Part shown: one piece after another, positions 17,348-25,890 of the stretch | Position numbering within the stretch: the first letter of the stretch is position 1 | How the letters are laid out: each line of letters opens with the position of its first letter | Origin: Actibacterium lipolyticum | Lineage (GTDB): Bacteria; Pseudomonadota; Alphaproteobacteria; Rhodobacterales; Rhodobacteraceae | Assembly (NCBI RefSeq): GCF_900184935.1 | Contig: NZ_FXYE01000002.1 | Span: forward strand, 1,665,501-1,729,500 | Length of the DNA stretch: 64,000 bases | Reading direction: 5' to 3' | Made by a program: the position numbers and the translations under genes | Notes under the pieces: generated by a model | What the model saw: only the letters and a program-made list of their open reading frames with translations | The model's database searches: none | What the model was told of the DNA's origin: nothing

Positions 17348-18750
17348 TGAGTCACAAAGTCCCCGGCGAGCAAGGATAGATAGGTTTCCAGATGCGACCA
17401 GCCAGAGGTCGGGTCAGTGGCCCATACGTTGGACGCTTGGTTCGGGTTCAGGTTAGGGTTTGACGCTTCGTATGTATCGGGAAGCCCGTCACCGTCGCTA
17501 TCCTTGGGGGCTGTGCCGGCGGCCGGGTTTGGCCATCCACCGGCTTCCAACACGCTATCAATTACGGATCCTGTACAGTTTTGAACGTTGTTAAGGATTT
17601 TGATGTCCAATGAATCCAGATGCCCGCCGGTGGGCAAACGGTCACCCGCCACGCTTAGGACCGAAACGAAGGCGTCGGTTGATGTCATCGCTCGTGTGGC
17701 CAAAGGGCGTATCGCGCGGGTCACGCGCGCCTCTTTCGCGGCGGCGTTCAGCACTGCGAAACGGGTGACCCGGTTGCATTGACGCCGTTTGAGGGCTTTG
17801 TTGTCGCGCACGAAGATCTTGAACTGGTTGGCCGGGACAGAGTTAAAGGCCTGCACGGCTTCGGGCGTTTGGTTGATCGTGCTTGGGCCCGACAAGGCGA
17901 CATTGCCAATATAGTTGACCGAGGTCGCGCCAAGTTGGTTGTAAAACTCTCCGAACTGGCTGATCGGGTCGTAAATGATGTTGTTCAGAAACTCGATTGG
18001 GCCGATGGACGTGCCCTTGATATCCGGGTTCCGGTCGCGGTTATGAGAGATCAGGTTGCGCAAGACCGAAATGCGCCCACAGCTATTTCCCGAACCTTCG
18101 CTTGAACAGATCAGCATGCCCTTGGAATGGCTGCCATCGGGATGGTTAGCGTGGTTCAGCCCATAAGCGATGATTGAGTTGGCGATCGTGATATTGGTCG
18201 AAACTCCGCTGGATACGTGGATGTTGACGTTTTCATCCGTCGCGAACGCGATGGACATATGATCCAAGTAAACATCGGTGCTGTCTTCGATAGTGACGCC
18301 ATCAACGCTTGCGCTGGGCTGTGGGCTTGGGCCTGGGCGGGACTTTAGATACCGGATCAGGACGTTGTTGGTGTTCTTTATCAGCAACGGAGAGGCCTGA
18401 GATTGTGCCAACCTAAGCTGGATTCCGCCTCCGGGTGCGGTTTGTCCGGCGATATAGACGTTTGCCCCCACGCGGATCGAACTGTTTAGCGCGATCGTTC
18501 CGCTGACTTTGAACACACACACACGTGCTGCGGGGCCGCCTTCGGCACACGCGCGCAACGTCCCTTTACCGGAATCGGCAAGTGACGTCACATTGATAAC
18601 TTTGCCGCCGCGCCAACCATTTGCGTCTACCCCAAAACCAAGCGCGTTGGGAAAGGCATCGTCCCCTAATGCGAATGCTGACCCTGTCGAAATAAATGTA
18701 ATAAAAAGAAAGGCGACCTTTGCCAGTTTGTCAGTAATAGTCTTTGCCAT
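17344..18750 (-). CDS. Secreted pectate-lyase-like right-handed beta-helix protein
   Basis: About 468 residues with a signal peptide ending in STGSAFA. The rest resembles family 1 pectate lyases: NVLIRYLKSRPG, then VTIEDSTDVYLDHMSIAFATDENV, which matches the 'DH-S--W--DE' calcium and substrate region, and HNRDRNPDIKG, which carries a candidate catalytic arginine. The C-terminal DSDGDGLPDTYE (near residue 420) is a calcium-binding motif common in secreted marine carbohydrate enzymes. Its position between the chain-length kinase and the flippase suggests that it trims or releases the locus's own polymer, which may contain uronic acids given the GlcA epimerase and Ugd genes. The ATG at 18750 lies inside the kinase gene. 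Confidence 0.78.
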   Translation of the reverse strand: MAKTITDKLAKVAFLFITFISTGSAFALGDDAFPNALGFGVDANGWRGGKVINVTSLADSGKGTLRACAEGGPAARVCVFKVSGTIALNSSIRVGANVYIAGQTAPGGGIQLRLAQSQASPLLIKNTNNVLIRYLKSRPGPSPQPSASVDGVTIEDSTDVYLDHMSIAFATDENVNIHVSSGVSTNITIANSIIAYGLNHANHPDGSHSKGMLICSSEGSGNSCGRISVLRNLISHNRDRNPDIKGTSIGPIEFLNNIIYDPISQFGEFYNQLGATSVNYIGNVALSGPSTINQTPEAVQAFNSVPANQFKIFVRDNKALKRRQCNRVTRFAVLNAAAKEARVTRAIRPLATRAMTSTDAFVSVLSVAGDRLPTGGHLDSLDIKILNNVQNCTGSVIDSVLEAGGWPNPAAGTAPKDSDGDGLPDTYEASNPNLNPNQASNVWATDPTSGWSHLETYLSLLAGDFVTQ

Positions 18751-20650
18751 AAGCATAATAGCTTGCGTATCCGCCATAGCCGTAACGCCTTTGTTTTGTC
18801 ACATCGACATCTGTAATGACTGTGCCTGTAACGGTTACACCAATTTGCCGCAGACGCTCTGCTGCGTCGCGCAAAATATCTTCGGTTGTTTCGCCCCAGC
18901 GGGCGACCAACAAAGCCTCGTCCGCCACGGATGCCAGTCGGCTGGCATCGTCAACAATCAGAATCGGTGGCGTATCGATGATAATAAGATCGTATTCTTC
19001 GCGCAGTTCATCAAGTGTTGAGTGGCATTCAGGATCGTTAAACAGCCAGCTTGGAAAGCCCGAGTCGCGTTTGAAGGTTAGGCAATGCAGGTTTTCGATA
19101 CCGGTTTCAGATTGAATAGAGGCCGACAACGGAACCTTTTTGGTCAGCACATCTTCGGCGCGTAGATCGACCTTGGGCAGGTCTAACATCTTGGAGGCAC
19201 CTTGGCGGTGAATGTCAAAATCGATCAACAACACCCGCCTGCGTTCGTTGGCCGTTGAAACCGAAAGTGACACGGCGATGGTCGACTTTCCTTCGTTTGG
19301 AAGGCCTGAACTAATCATGATAATTGGCGACTGCCGCGTCTTTTGTGAACGCGTTAGAAGCGTGAACAACGCCCGCAGAGATTCCACAAAGGCCGAGCGT
19401 GGGTTGTCTTTGATATATTGCGCCGGTTGGAAGTCTGCGTCGCGGCCCAACCCGTCGACGCGCGGGATATAGCCCAAGTTGGGCAAGCCTGTTACGCGGA
19501 TCGTGTGTTTTTCATTCCAGACCCGCCGGTCAAGCCCTTCAAGCAGAAAGGCAAGAAGGAAGGACAGGCCGACCAACCCGACAAATGAAAACGCCATCGC
19601 GGTTTTGATGTTTGGCGACGACGGACTCTGAGGCGCCTCGGCAAAGGTGACCTGACGCGCGCCGGGGACCAGAATGTTACTTTGCGCCTCGATGTCGCTT
19701 AGCCGTCCGACAAGCGACTGATAGCGGTTTCTTTCCGTTTCCAGCGCACGTTCAAGAATAAGCAGACGAAGCTCTGCCCGTGTCCGCTCTTCTAGAGCAG
19801 CGGTTTTTTCGGCCAGATCGATACCAAGCTGTTCAAGCTCTTCGGGGGTGCCTTGGCCCTGACCAGATTTCTGAAGTTCGTGGATCGCTTTTAGCCGCTC
19901 CAACTCTGCCCGCAATTTGGCCGACAGCTCGTTGTCATCCAGGTTAGAGGCGCGGATATATGTGGCGACCTCAGCCTCTTTTTCCGAAAGGCTCTGTTCG
20001 ATGGACGAAATTTGGGCGTGCAGGAATTCGATTGAATTCGTGGCATCTGATTGCTTTTCGGCAAGGGACTGCGCGATGTATTCGCCCGCGACCGCGTTGG
20101 CGATTTTCGCTGCAAGCGTTGGATCAGAGTAGTTGGCCGAAATATCAAGGGCGAAGCTTTCGCCCGACCGGAACACCGCATAGGTGGACAAAAGCTTTTT
20201 CAAAACAAGGTCGCGCTGTTCGGCTCTTCCGGGTGGGTCTTCGACGGTGATGAAGGGGTTGAAACTGCGGTTTTCCATCAGTTCCAACGATCTTGCGACA
20301 CGCCAAGCAAACTCGCGGGAGCGAAGCACATCAATTTCAGTTTCCACCGCAGCGCGCGTCAAATCGACCGATTCAAGCTGCGAGGATGAAAGTTTAACGC
20401 GCGTATCCGCTGGATTCAGAACGATAGTTGCCCGCGCATTGTAAACTTTGTCGCGGCTAAGAACGACAACTGCGGCAACGAGCATCCCGGTTAGAATGAT
20501 CGTCACCATCATCATCAGATTGCGCCGAAGGATCAGCCAAATATCCTCCATTCCGATACGTTCGGAAGGGCGGTTTGAATATACGCCGCCGTTCTGTTCG
20601 GCGGTATTTTGCAGCGAAATCCTTGGGGGCGTCGCGCTAAGCTTCGTCAT
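18731..20650 (-). CDS. Wzc-like chain-length determinant / BY-kinase
   Basis: About 639 residues. A Wzz domain with a transmembrane helix (MMMVTIILTGMLVAAVVVL, near residue 50) and a periplasmic coiled coil lead to a second helix near residue 310. The cytoplasmic kinase has Walker A GLPNEGKST, Walker A' LLIDFDIHRQG and Walker B IIIDTPP. The tail after residue 620 has eight tyrosines in its last nineteen residues, the autophosphorylation cluster of bacterial tyrosine kinases. It should control polymerisation and export together with the Wza-like protein. The ATG at 20650 is preceded by GGAG. No Wzb-type phosphatase gene was recognised in the window. Confidence 0.92.
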   Translation of the reverse strand: MTKLSATPPRISLQNTAEQNGGVYSNRPSERIGMEDIWLILRRNLMMMVTIILTGMLVAAVVVLSRDKVYNARATIVLNPADTRVKLSSSQLESVDLTRAAVETEIDVLRSREFAWRVARSLELMENRSFNPFITVEDPPGRAEQRDLVLKKLLSTYAVFRSGESFALDISANYSDPTLAAKIANAVAGEYIAQSLAEKQSDATNSIEFLHAQISSIEQSLSEKEAEVATYIRASNLDDNELSAKLRAELERLKAIHELQKSGQGQGTPEELEQLGIDLAEKTAALEERTRAELRLLILERALETERNRYQSLVGRLSDIEAQSNILVPGARQVTFAEAPQSPSSPNIKTAMAFSFVGLVGLSFLLAFLLEGLDRRVWNEKHTIRVTGLPNLGYIPRVDGLGRDADFQPAQYIKDNPRSAFVESLRALFTLLTRSQKTRQSPIIMISSGLPNEGKSTIAVSLSVSTANERRRVLLIDFDIHRQGASKMLDLPKVDLRAEDVLTKKVPLSASIQSETGIENLHCLTFKRDSGFPSWLFNDPECHSTLDELREEYDLIIIDTPPILIVDDASRLASVADEALLVARWGETTEDILRDAAERLRQIGVTVTGTVITDVDVTKQRRYGYGGYASYYAYGKDYY

Positions 20651-21067
20651 AATACGAACTCCATACCCCAGGCCCCTTGCGTGAAAAAACAACAGGGCGC
20701 GGGTTCAGGCTGTACCCGTCGTGCATTCGAACCGAAGCTTTTTTCGTCGCAAAACCAACGATCCATAAAACGCATAATTAGTGGCACACCACCTGAAATC
20801 ATTATCATTTACCAAACCCTGACCCAAAAAATTGGCCAACACCAGCAGCCCCCAAAGCGCTGATCCGGTCAAAAATTGGCACCGGGCAATCGACTATTGA
20901 AACCGAAAATCGATTCCATCTTTTAAAACACTGCGGAGAAAGGACGCCCAAAGCGATAGAAATACAATCCCGTAATGTGGATAAACTTCTTAGCTGTGAC
21001 CAACCTGACGAAACAGAAAACAGGTTAACTATTGCGCGGTTCATCTGACTGTTCAAGATCGTCAAGC
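20651..21067. other. 417-base intergenic region upstream of the kinase operon
   Basis: No convincing gene lies here; the short open frames have no ribosome-binding sites or recognisable motifs. The stretch is AT-richer than the genes around it and presumably holds the promoter of the kinase-lyase-flippase-polymerase block, and perhaps the 3' end signals of the upstream glycosyltransferase. It contains a direct repeat AAAAATTGGC at 20827-20836 and 20871-20880 (44 bases apart, about four helical turns), a possible operator pair. Confidence 0.5.
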
Positions 21068-22195
21068 CTATCTTTGTACTGCCTTTTTGTACAACTCATC
21101 ATGCGCAGCGATGTATCCATCCATCGAAAAGAGGTCGCGAACGCGGTCACGACCGCCCAGTCCGATTCCCTTTCGGGCGCTGTCAGAAAGCTTAAGCAGC
21201 TTCTCAACACCGGCGCTTTGCGCGATCGCGTCACCCGGTGGAACAACGATCCCACAATCGCCGACAAGCCAGCCACTGTCGCCCACATCCGTCACGACAG
21301 CGGGCACACCCGCAGCCAGCGCTTCGCCAACGGCAAGCGGGAAAGCCTCGCCCCAGCCCGAGGAAAGCAGGAAGATGTCGAACCCCGGCACGATTTCCGC
21401 AATGTCAGAGCGGGTTTCAAACGTGGTCACCCAATCATCGATGCCCAGTTCGCCCGCGGCGCGGCGCGCTTGGCCATCGCTGTGGCCACTGCCAATAATC
21501 ACCGCCTGAACGTCATACCCTTTTTCCAGAAGGTCCGCGGTGGCGCGCACCATGGCGGCCTGATCCTTCATCGGGTGATCACGGGCAACGTTGCCGATAA
21601 TGATCCGCTCGCTTGGGATGCCGCACAGCTTTGCCAGGCGCGCTTTTGCGTCATGATCTGGTTTGAATTCGTCGGAATCGATCGCGTTGGGAATTAGCAC
21701 GGCGCGCTGGCTTTTGAAGCCGACCGCCTCGTGCTGTTTTTGCGACACGGATGAGCAATAGGTGATTCCCTCTATCCCACCCGACAGGAAGGCAGAGGCC
21801 CGAACGACGGCTTGCGTAGAGCGTTTTTCGTTTTTGATGTCCTGCAACGAATGGTGGACGGCCCAGATGATCGCAGGGCGATCGCGCATTCCGATGGTCG
21901 CCAGTTTCGCGGCCAGATTGCCGTGGTACATCCACCCCTGAATGACGTCAGGCGACACCTTTTGGATGATCCCCCGAAGGCGCATCAGGGCACTGGGCGA
22001 GGGGGCACCGGGTGCCGCGTCGGCGCTGTATATCGGAACACCCAAATCAGCGATTTGTTGGCCAATTGGCCCATGCGGAAGCAGCGAAACAACGGCATGA
22101 TCCGCTGCACTGTCACCTAGTGCACGTAAAAAACGGTACAGCATAATCTCGGCACCGCCGACATTTGTGCCGGTAATCGAATGTAGAACTTTCAT
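21068..22195 (-). CDS. Family 4 glycosyltransferase
   Basis: A 375-residue GT-B enzyme. It opens with VLHSITGTNVGGAE, the glycine-rich acceptor-side start of GT4 proteins, and has VLIPNAIDSDEF at the domain hinge. The donor site reads GEAFPLAVGEALAAGVPAVVTDVG, containing E-x7-E. It is expected to add one sugar to the lipid-linked repeat unit. It is transcribed toward the kinase block, but with a 417-base gap, and is divergent from the phosphosugar transferase gene that starts at 22428, so the 22196-22427 interval probably drives both directions. Confidence 0.88.
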   Translation of the reverse strand: MKVLHSITGTNVGGAEIMLYRFLRALGDSAADHAVVSLLPHGPIGQQIADLGVPIYSADAAPGAPSPSALMRLRGIIQKVSPDVIQGWMYHGNLAAKLATIGMRDRPAIIWAVHHSLQDIKNEKRSTQAVVRASAFLSGGIEGITYCSSVSQKQHEAVGFKSQRAVLIPNAIDSDEFKPDHDAKARLAKLCGIPSERIIIGNVARDHPMKDQAAMVRATADLLEKGYDVQAVIIGSGHSDGQARRAAGELGIDDWVTTFETRSDIAEIVPGFDIFLLSSGWGEAFPLAVGEALAAGVPAVVTDVGDSGWLVGDCGIVVPPGDAIAQSAGVEKLLKLSDSARKGIGLGGRDRVRDLFSMDGYIAAHDELYKKAVQR

Positions 22196-22344
22196 TAATC
22201 AAATACTCAAACAAACACCGCGCAATTCGCGGATCAACGCGGGCACCTTATTCAATCAATCGCATTCTACCAAGCCGGAAAACCGGTGATTTTCAATAAC
22301 CTGTTGCATGGCGATGCTAGGGTGAACGGGCTTGACCATTTCCG

Positions 22345-22356
22345 CTGCAAGTGCAG
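22345..22356. promoter_or_regulatory. Small dyad in the divergent promoter region
   Basis: CTGCA-AG-TGCAG is a perfect five-base inverted repeat with a two-base centre, located in the 232-base gap between the divergent glycosyltransferase and phosphosugar transferase genes. It lies 72 bases before the latter's start, with a TTGACC hexamer just upstream. It could be an operator, but the match is short. Confidence 0.3.
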
Positions 22357-22427
22357 TATTAACCAAAAGAAATTAGATTTTTTGTTAACTTTAGTAATTT
22401 GTAAGGTGGTAAGGGGCCTTTTTGGGT

Positions 22428-23039
22428 ATGCCGCGCATTATTGAAATCTGCGCTGTTTTTTGTGCTGCTATTGTCTTGTTGATTCCGATGGCTATTACGG
22501 CTGTCCTTGTCGGCTTTTCACTTGGGCGGCCAATCCTGTTCTCTCAAGTGCGTGCAGGGAAAACGCGCAAGACCTTTCGCATCCATAAGTTTCGCAGCAT
22601 GACAGAGGAATGTGATGCTGACGGGAACCTTCTGCCCGATGCTGATCGTCAAAACGGGCTGACGGCCATTCTGCGCCGCACCCGTTTGGATGAACTTCCA
22701 CAGCTTTTCGCGATTTTGCGTGGTGATATGGCCTTGGTTGGCCCGCGCCCGCTTTTGCCAGAAACCATCCGCGACTTCGGTGAACTGGGAGAGAGGCGCT
22801 GTGCCGTGCGTCCGGGGCTGACCGGGTGGGCGCAGGTCAGTGGCAACACCAACCTGACGCATGAAGAAAAGCTGAAGTTGGACCTTTGGTATGCCGAACA
22901 CAAAAGCTTTGCGCTGGATATGAAAATCCTGGCCGAAACCGTGGGCGTTGTCTTGTTTGGCGAACGGCGAAATGACCGCCGTTTGGCTGAATCTGAAACA
23001 TGGCTGGCGCAGTCTGGAATTGGCGGGGCCACAATATGA
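22428..23039 (+). CDS. PglC-type phosphosugar transferase (initiating enzyme)
   Basis: About 203 residues, the size of the minimal PglC/WcaJ-core transferases that lack the multi-helix N-terminal domain. One hydrophobic re-entrant helix (residues 1-30) precedes the signature FRIHKFRSM, then RRTRLDELPQ with the catalytic Asp-Glu pair, GDMALVGPRPLLPE and RPGLTGWAQVSG. It should transfer a sugar phosphate to undecaprenyl phosphate and so start the repeat unit. The ATG at 22428 follows AAGGGG; a TTG at 22422 is also possible. It overlaps the formyltransferase gene by four bases and heads the amino-sugar operon, which suggests that its substrate is the sugar made by the next genes. Confidence 0.92.
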   Translation: MPRIIEICAVFCAAIVLLIPMAITAVLVGFSLGRPILFSQVRAGKTRKTFRIHKFRSMTEECDADGNLLPDADRQNGLTAILRRTRLDELPQLFAILRGDMALVGPRPLLPETIRDFGELGERRCAVRPGLTGWAQVSGNTNLTHEEKLKLDLWYAEHKSFALDMKILAETVGVVLFGERRNDRRLAESETWLAQSGIGGATI

Positions 23040-23950
23040 AGTCAGTTTTGGTCGGCGCAGTTGAAAGCACGAAATGCGCGTTGGAAACGATGTGCGCGTG
23101 CGACCGGGCGCCTGCATTGGTGGTGACGCTGCCGCCCGATTTGGCAAAGCGGCACTCTGACTTTGTTGATCTTGGCCCGCTGGCCGAACAGCATGGGATC
23201 AAGGTGCACCACACCCAAAAATCGAACGCGCCTGAAACGCTTGCGGCGCTGCGGGATGTGGATGCAGATGTGGTTCTGGTGATCGGCTGGTCTCAACTGT
23301 GCAACGAAGAATTCCGCGCCATCCCGCGTATCGGCTGCCTTGGGTATCACCCCACGGCGTTGCCCAAACTGCGCGGTCGTGCGGTTATCCCCTGGACCAT
23401 TTTGTTGGGCGAAGACCGTTCTGGCGCGTCAATTTTTTGGCTGGGCGACGGGGCGGACACCGGCGATATCGCTGCGCAACTGGTTTTTCCGATCGATCCG
23501 CACGAAGAAACGGCGCGGGGGCTGTACGACAAACAGCTTGATGCGATCAAAGAGCTGTTGCCCCCCTTGTTGCACCGTTTGGCCGCTGGCGACGTGCCGC
23601 GCCGGGTGCAAGACCATGACAAGGCGACCATTTGCGCGCGCCGCGGGCCCGAAGATGGCTTGATCGATTGGCAGCAGCCCGCAGAAGACATCCATCGTTT
23701 GATCCGGGCTGTTGGGCCGCCTTATCCGGGGGCTTTCACCTATGGCGCAGATGGGACGCAGGTGGTGATAACCGCCGCAACCCGCAGCGAAGACAGCGCG
23801 CGCTATATCGGGATGCCCGGCCAAATTCAGGCGATTGATGGTGATACGCTTACCGTGATGTGCGGTGACGGCCAGTGTTTGAACGTTACCGACTGGCACG
23901 GCCCTGACACACGCCCGAAATTACACAGCAAATTTGGAATGTTGAAATGA
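23036..23950 (+). CDS. Formyltransferase (sugar N-formyltransferase candidate, FMT-like)
   Basis: About 304 residues of the tetrahydrofolate-dependent formyltransferase superfamily. The core reads LGYHPTALPKLRGR and ends with GADTGDI. His105 and Asp141 align with the catalytic His and Asp of methionyl-tRNA formyltransferase, but the position of the conserved Asn (N-x-H) is Gly103. A C-terminal OB-like part follows (residues 205-300), as in Fmt. Genomic context (phosphosugar transferase, aminotransferase, deacetylase) favours N-formylation of an amino sugar rather than of initiator tRNA. The start overlaps the preceding stop (ATGA) and the next gene overlaps its end, so the genes are translationally coupled. 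Confidence 0.8.
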   Translation: MKSVLVGAVESTKCALETMCACDRAPALVVTLPPDLAKRHSDFVDLGPLAEQHGIKVHHTQKSNAPETLAALRDVDADVVLVIGWSQLCNEEFRAIPRIGCLGYHPTALPKLRGRAVIPWTILLGEDRSGASIFWLGDGADTGDIAAQLVFPIDPHEETARGLYDKQLDAIKELLPPLLHRLAAGDVPRRVQDHDKATICARRGPEDGLIDWQQPAEDIHRLIRAVGPPYPGAFTYGADGTQVVITAATRSEDSARYIGMPGQIQAIDGDTLTVMCGDGQCLNVTDWHGPDTRPKLHSKFGMLK

Positions 23951-24633
23951 TTGCGCCTCTTTATGGTACTGGCCCTGTTTTGGTTATCGCCCCCCACCCC
24001 GACGATGAGGTGCTGGGCGTCGGCGGCACGATGGCCAAGCTGGCCGCGATAGGCCGCCCGGTTCATGTATGTGTCGTTACCCGTGGCCGCCCGCCCGCGT
24101 TTTCCGATGAAATGGTTGCCGGCATCCGGGCCGAGGCCGCCCTATCGCACAAACATTTGGGCGTAACAGAGACACATTGGCTGGATCTGCCCGCCGCTGA
24201 ACTTTCGGAGTTACCCCACAAGGAACTGAACGCAGCCCTTGGCGGTCTGGTGCGCGACCTTGCCCCCGATTTGATCTTTGCGCCGCATCTGGGCGACATT
24301 CATATGGATCATCAGCTGGTCTTTTTGTCATCGCTGGTGGCCAGCCGCCCGCATCAAGAGGCCTATCCTGCGACAATCCTTGCCTATGAAACGCTGTCCG
24401 AAACCAATTGGAACGCGCCTTATCTGACCCCTGCGTTCTTGCCCAACGTGTTTGTCGATATCACCGACACGCTTGAGCAAAAGTTAGAGGCATTCGCCCT
24501 GTTTGAAAGTCAGGTCCGCGAAGCGCCCCATGAACGTTCCATCAACAGCCTGCGCGCACTGGCGACGTTGCGCGGGGCAACAGTTCACCGAATGGCCTGC
24601 GAAGGCTTTATCATGATCCGCCACGTTTGCTGA
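23947..24633 (+). CDS. PIG-L family N-deacetylase
   Basis: A 228-residue zinc-dependent deacetylase of the LmbE/PIG-L family. The metal and catalytic motif PHPDDE is at residues 16-21 and the third zinc ligand region DIHMDH at 118-122 (His119, His122). Family members remove acetyl groups from GlcNAc-containing substrates. It sits between the formyltransferase and the aminotransferase genes and overlaps the former by four bases. One reading is that it exposes an amine that is then formylated; the actual substrate is unknown. Confidence 0.88.
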   Translation: MIAPLYGTGPVLVIAPHPDDEVLGVGGTMAKLAAIGRPVHVCVVTRGRPPAFSDEMVAGIRAEAALSHKHLGVTETHWLDLPAAELSELPHKELNAALGGLVRDLAPDLIFAPHLGDIHMDHQLVFLSSLVASRPHQEAYPATILAYETLSETNWNAPYLTPAFLPNVFVDITDTLEQKLEAFALFESQVREAPHERSINSLRALATLRGATVHRMACEGFIMIRHVC

Positions 24634-24643
24634 GGGCAACCTG

Positions 24644-25801
24644 ATGACAAGATGGCCACATTTCGACGAAGACCAGATCGCAGCCGTCAGCGCCGTGCTT
24701 CGTTCGGGCAAGGTCAACGCATGGACCGGCCCCGATGTCACCGCGTTTGAGGAAGAATACAGTGCCGCCATCGGCGTAAAGCACGCCCTTGCACTGGCCA
24801 ATGGCAGCGTGACGTTGAACACGGCCCTACATTGCCTTGACCTTCAACCGGGTGACGAAGTCATCGTAACGCCGCGCACCTTTATCGCGTCTGCCTCGTG
24901 CCTGTTACTGTTCGGTGCCATCCCCGTCTTCGCTGAAATTGACGCCGATACGCAGAACATCACGCCCGAAACCATCGCCCCGCTGATTACAGAGCGTACA
25001 AAGGGCATCATCCCCGTGCATTTGGCGGGTTGGCCCTGTGATATGCCCGCCATCATGGATTTGGCGAACGAACATGGCCTGTGGGTCATCGAAGATTGCG
25101 CCCAAGCGCATGGCGCGATGATCGGGGATCGCCACGTTGGGACGTTCGGCACCTTTGGCTCATTCTCGTTCTGTCAGGATAAAATCATGACGACGGGCGG
25201 TGAAGGTGGGCTTTTGGTGACAAATGACACCGCGCTTTGGTCAAAGGCGTGGTCGTACAAAGACCATGGCAAAGACTATGACACCGTACACAACACCGAT
25301 CATCCGCCCGGTTTTCGCTGGCTGCACGAACATATCGGCACAAACCTTCGGATGACGGGTCTTTCGGCCGCGCTGGGCCGTGTTCAGTTGGTCCGGCTGA
25401 ACCATTGGCGGGACGTGCGCACCCGCAACGCCAAGATTCTGGCGAAGGCTTTGCAACAGTCCGCGCTGTTTCGTGTTCCCATGCCCGATGACAGCGTGAC
25501 CCATGCATTTTACCGGTTCTATTGCTTTGTCCGGCCCGAAAACCTGGCCCCCGGTTGGAGCAGGGACCGCATTGTTGCTGAAATTTCTGAAGCAGGGTTT
25601 CCGGCATTCTCTGGAAGCTGCTCTGAAATCTATCTGGAAAAGGTCTTTTCGAACAATGGCATCACGCCTGACGGCCTTCCAGTTGCGCAAGAGTTGGGGG
25701 AAACCAGCCTTGCATTCCTCGTCGACCCCACATGGAGCGAAGAGGAAATGAACGACCTTGCGAATTGCATTTTGGCGATTTCGCACGACGCTACGGCTTA
25801 A
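24644..25801 (+). CDS. DegT/DnrJ/EryC1/StrS family sugar aminotransferase
   Basis: A 385-residue PLP-dependent nucleotide-sugar aminotransferase. The PLP-binding lysine is Lys180 in SFCQDKIMTTGGEGG; ALANGSVTLNTAL supplies the phosphate-binding loop and WVIEDCAQAHGA the PLP-ring aspartate. It probably aminates a 4-keto-6-deoxy sugar such as that made by the WbpM/PglF-like dehydratase encoded at 27546-29591. It follows the deacetylase gene after ten bases. Unlike the RfbH-like protein at the left edge, it keeps the lysine, so it should be a true aminotransferase. Confidence 0.9.
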   Translation: MTRWPHFDEDQIAAVSAVLRSGKVNAWTGPDVTAFEEEYSAAIGVKHALALANGSVTLNTALHCLDLQPGDEVIVTPRTFIASASCLLLFGAIPVFAEIDADTQNITPETIAPLITERTKGIIPVHLAGWPCDMPAIMDLANEHGLWVIEDCAQAHGAMIGDRHVGTFGTFGSFSFCQDKIMTTGGEGGLLVTNDTALWSKAWSYKDHGKDYDTVHNTDHPPGFRWLHEHIGTNLRMTGLSAALGRVQLVRLNHWRDVRTRNAKILAKALQQSALFRVPMPDDSVTHAFYRFYCFVRPENLAPGWSRDRIVAEISEAGFPAFSGSCSEIYLEKVFSNNGITPDGLPVAQELGETSLAFLVDPTWSEEEMNDLANCILAISHDATA

Positions 25802-25890
25802 TTGAAAGTTAAACTGTTGATCACCCTCGTTTTTCCGAACGTGTCGGTCTAAGGAGAATAACCGCCAACTACCAATCAGAAGACGTTGTC

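Noticed and set aside
20976-20984. Perfect DnaA box (TGTGGATAA) upstream of the kinase operon
   Set aside because: Two more perfect copies lie inside genes at 3222-3230 and 10750-10758; this number is near chance for a 9-base word in 64 kb, and the copies do not cluster.
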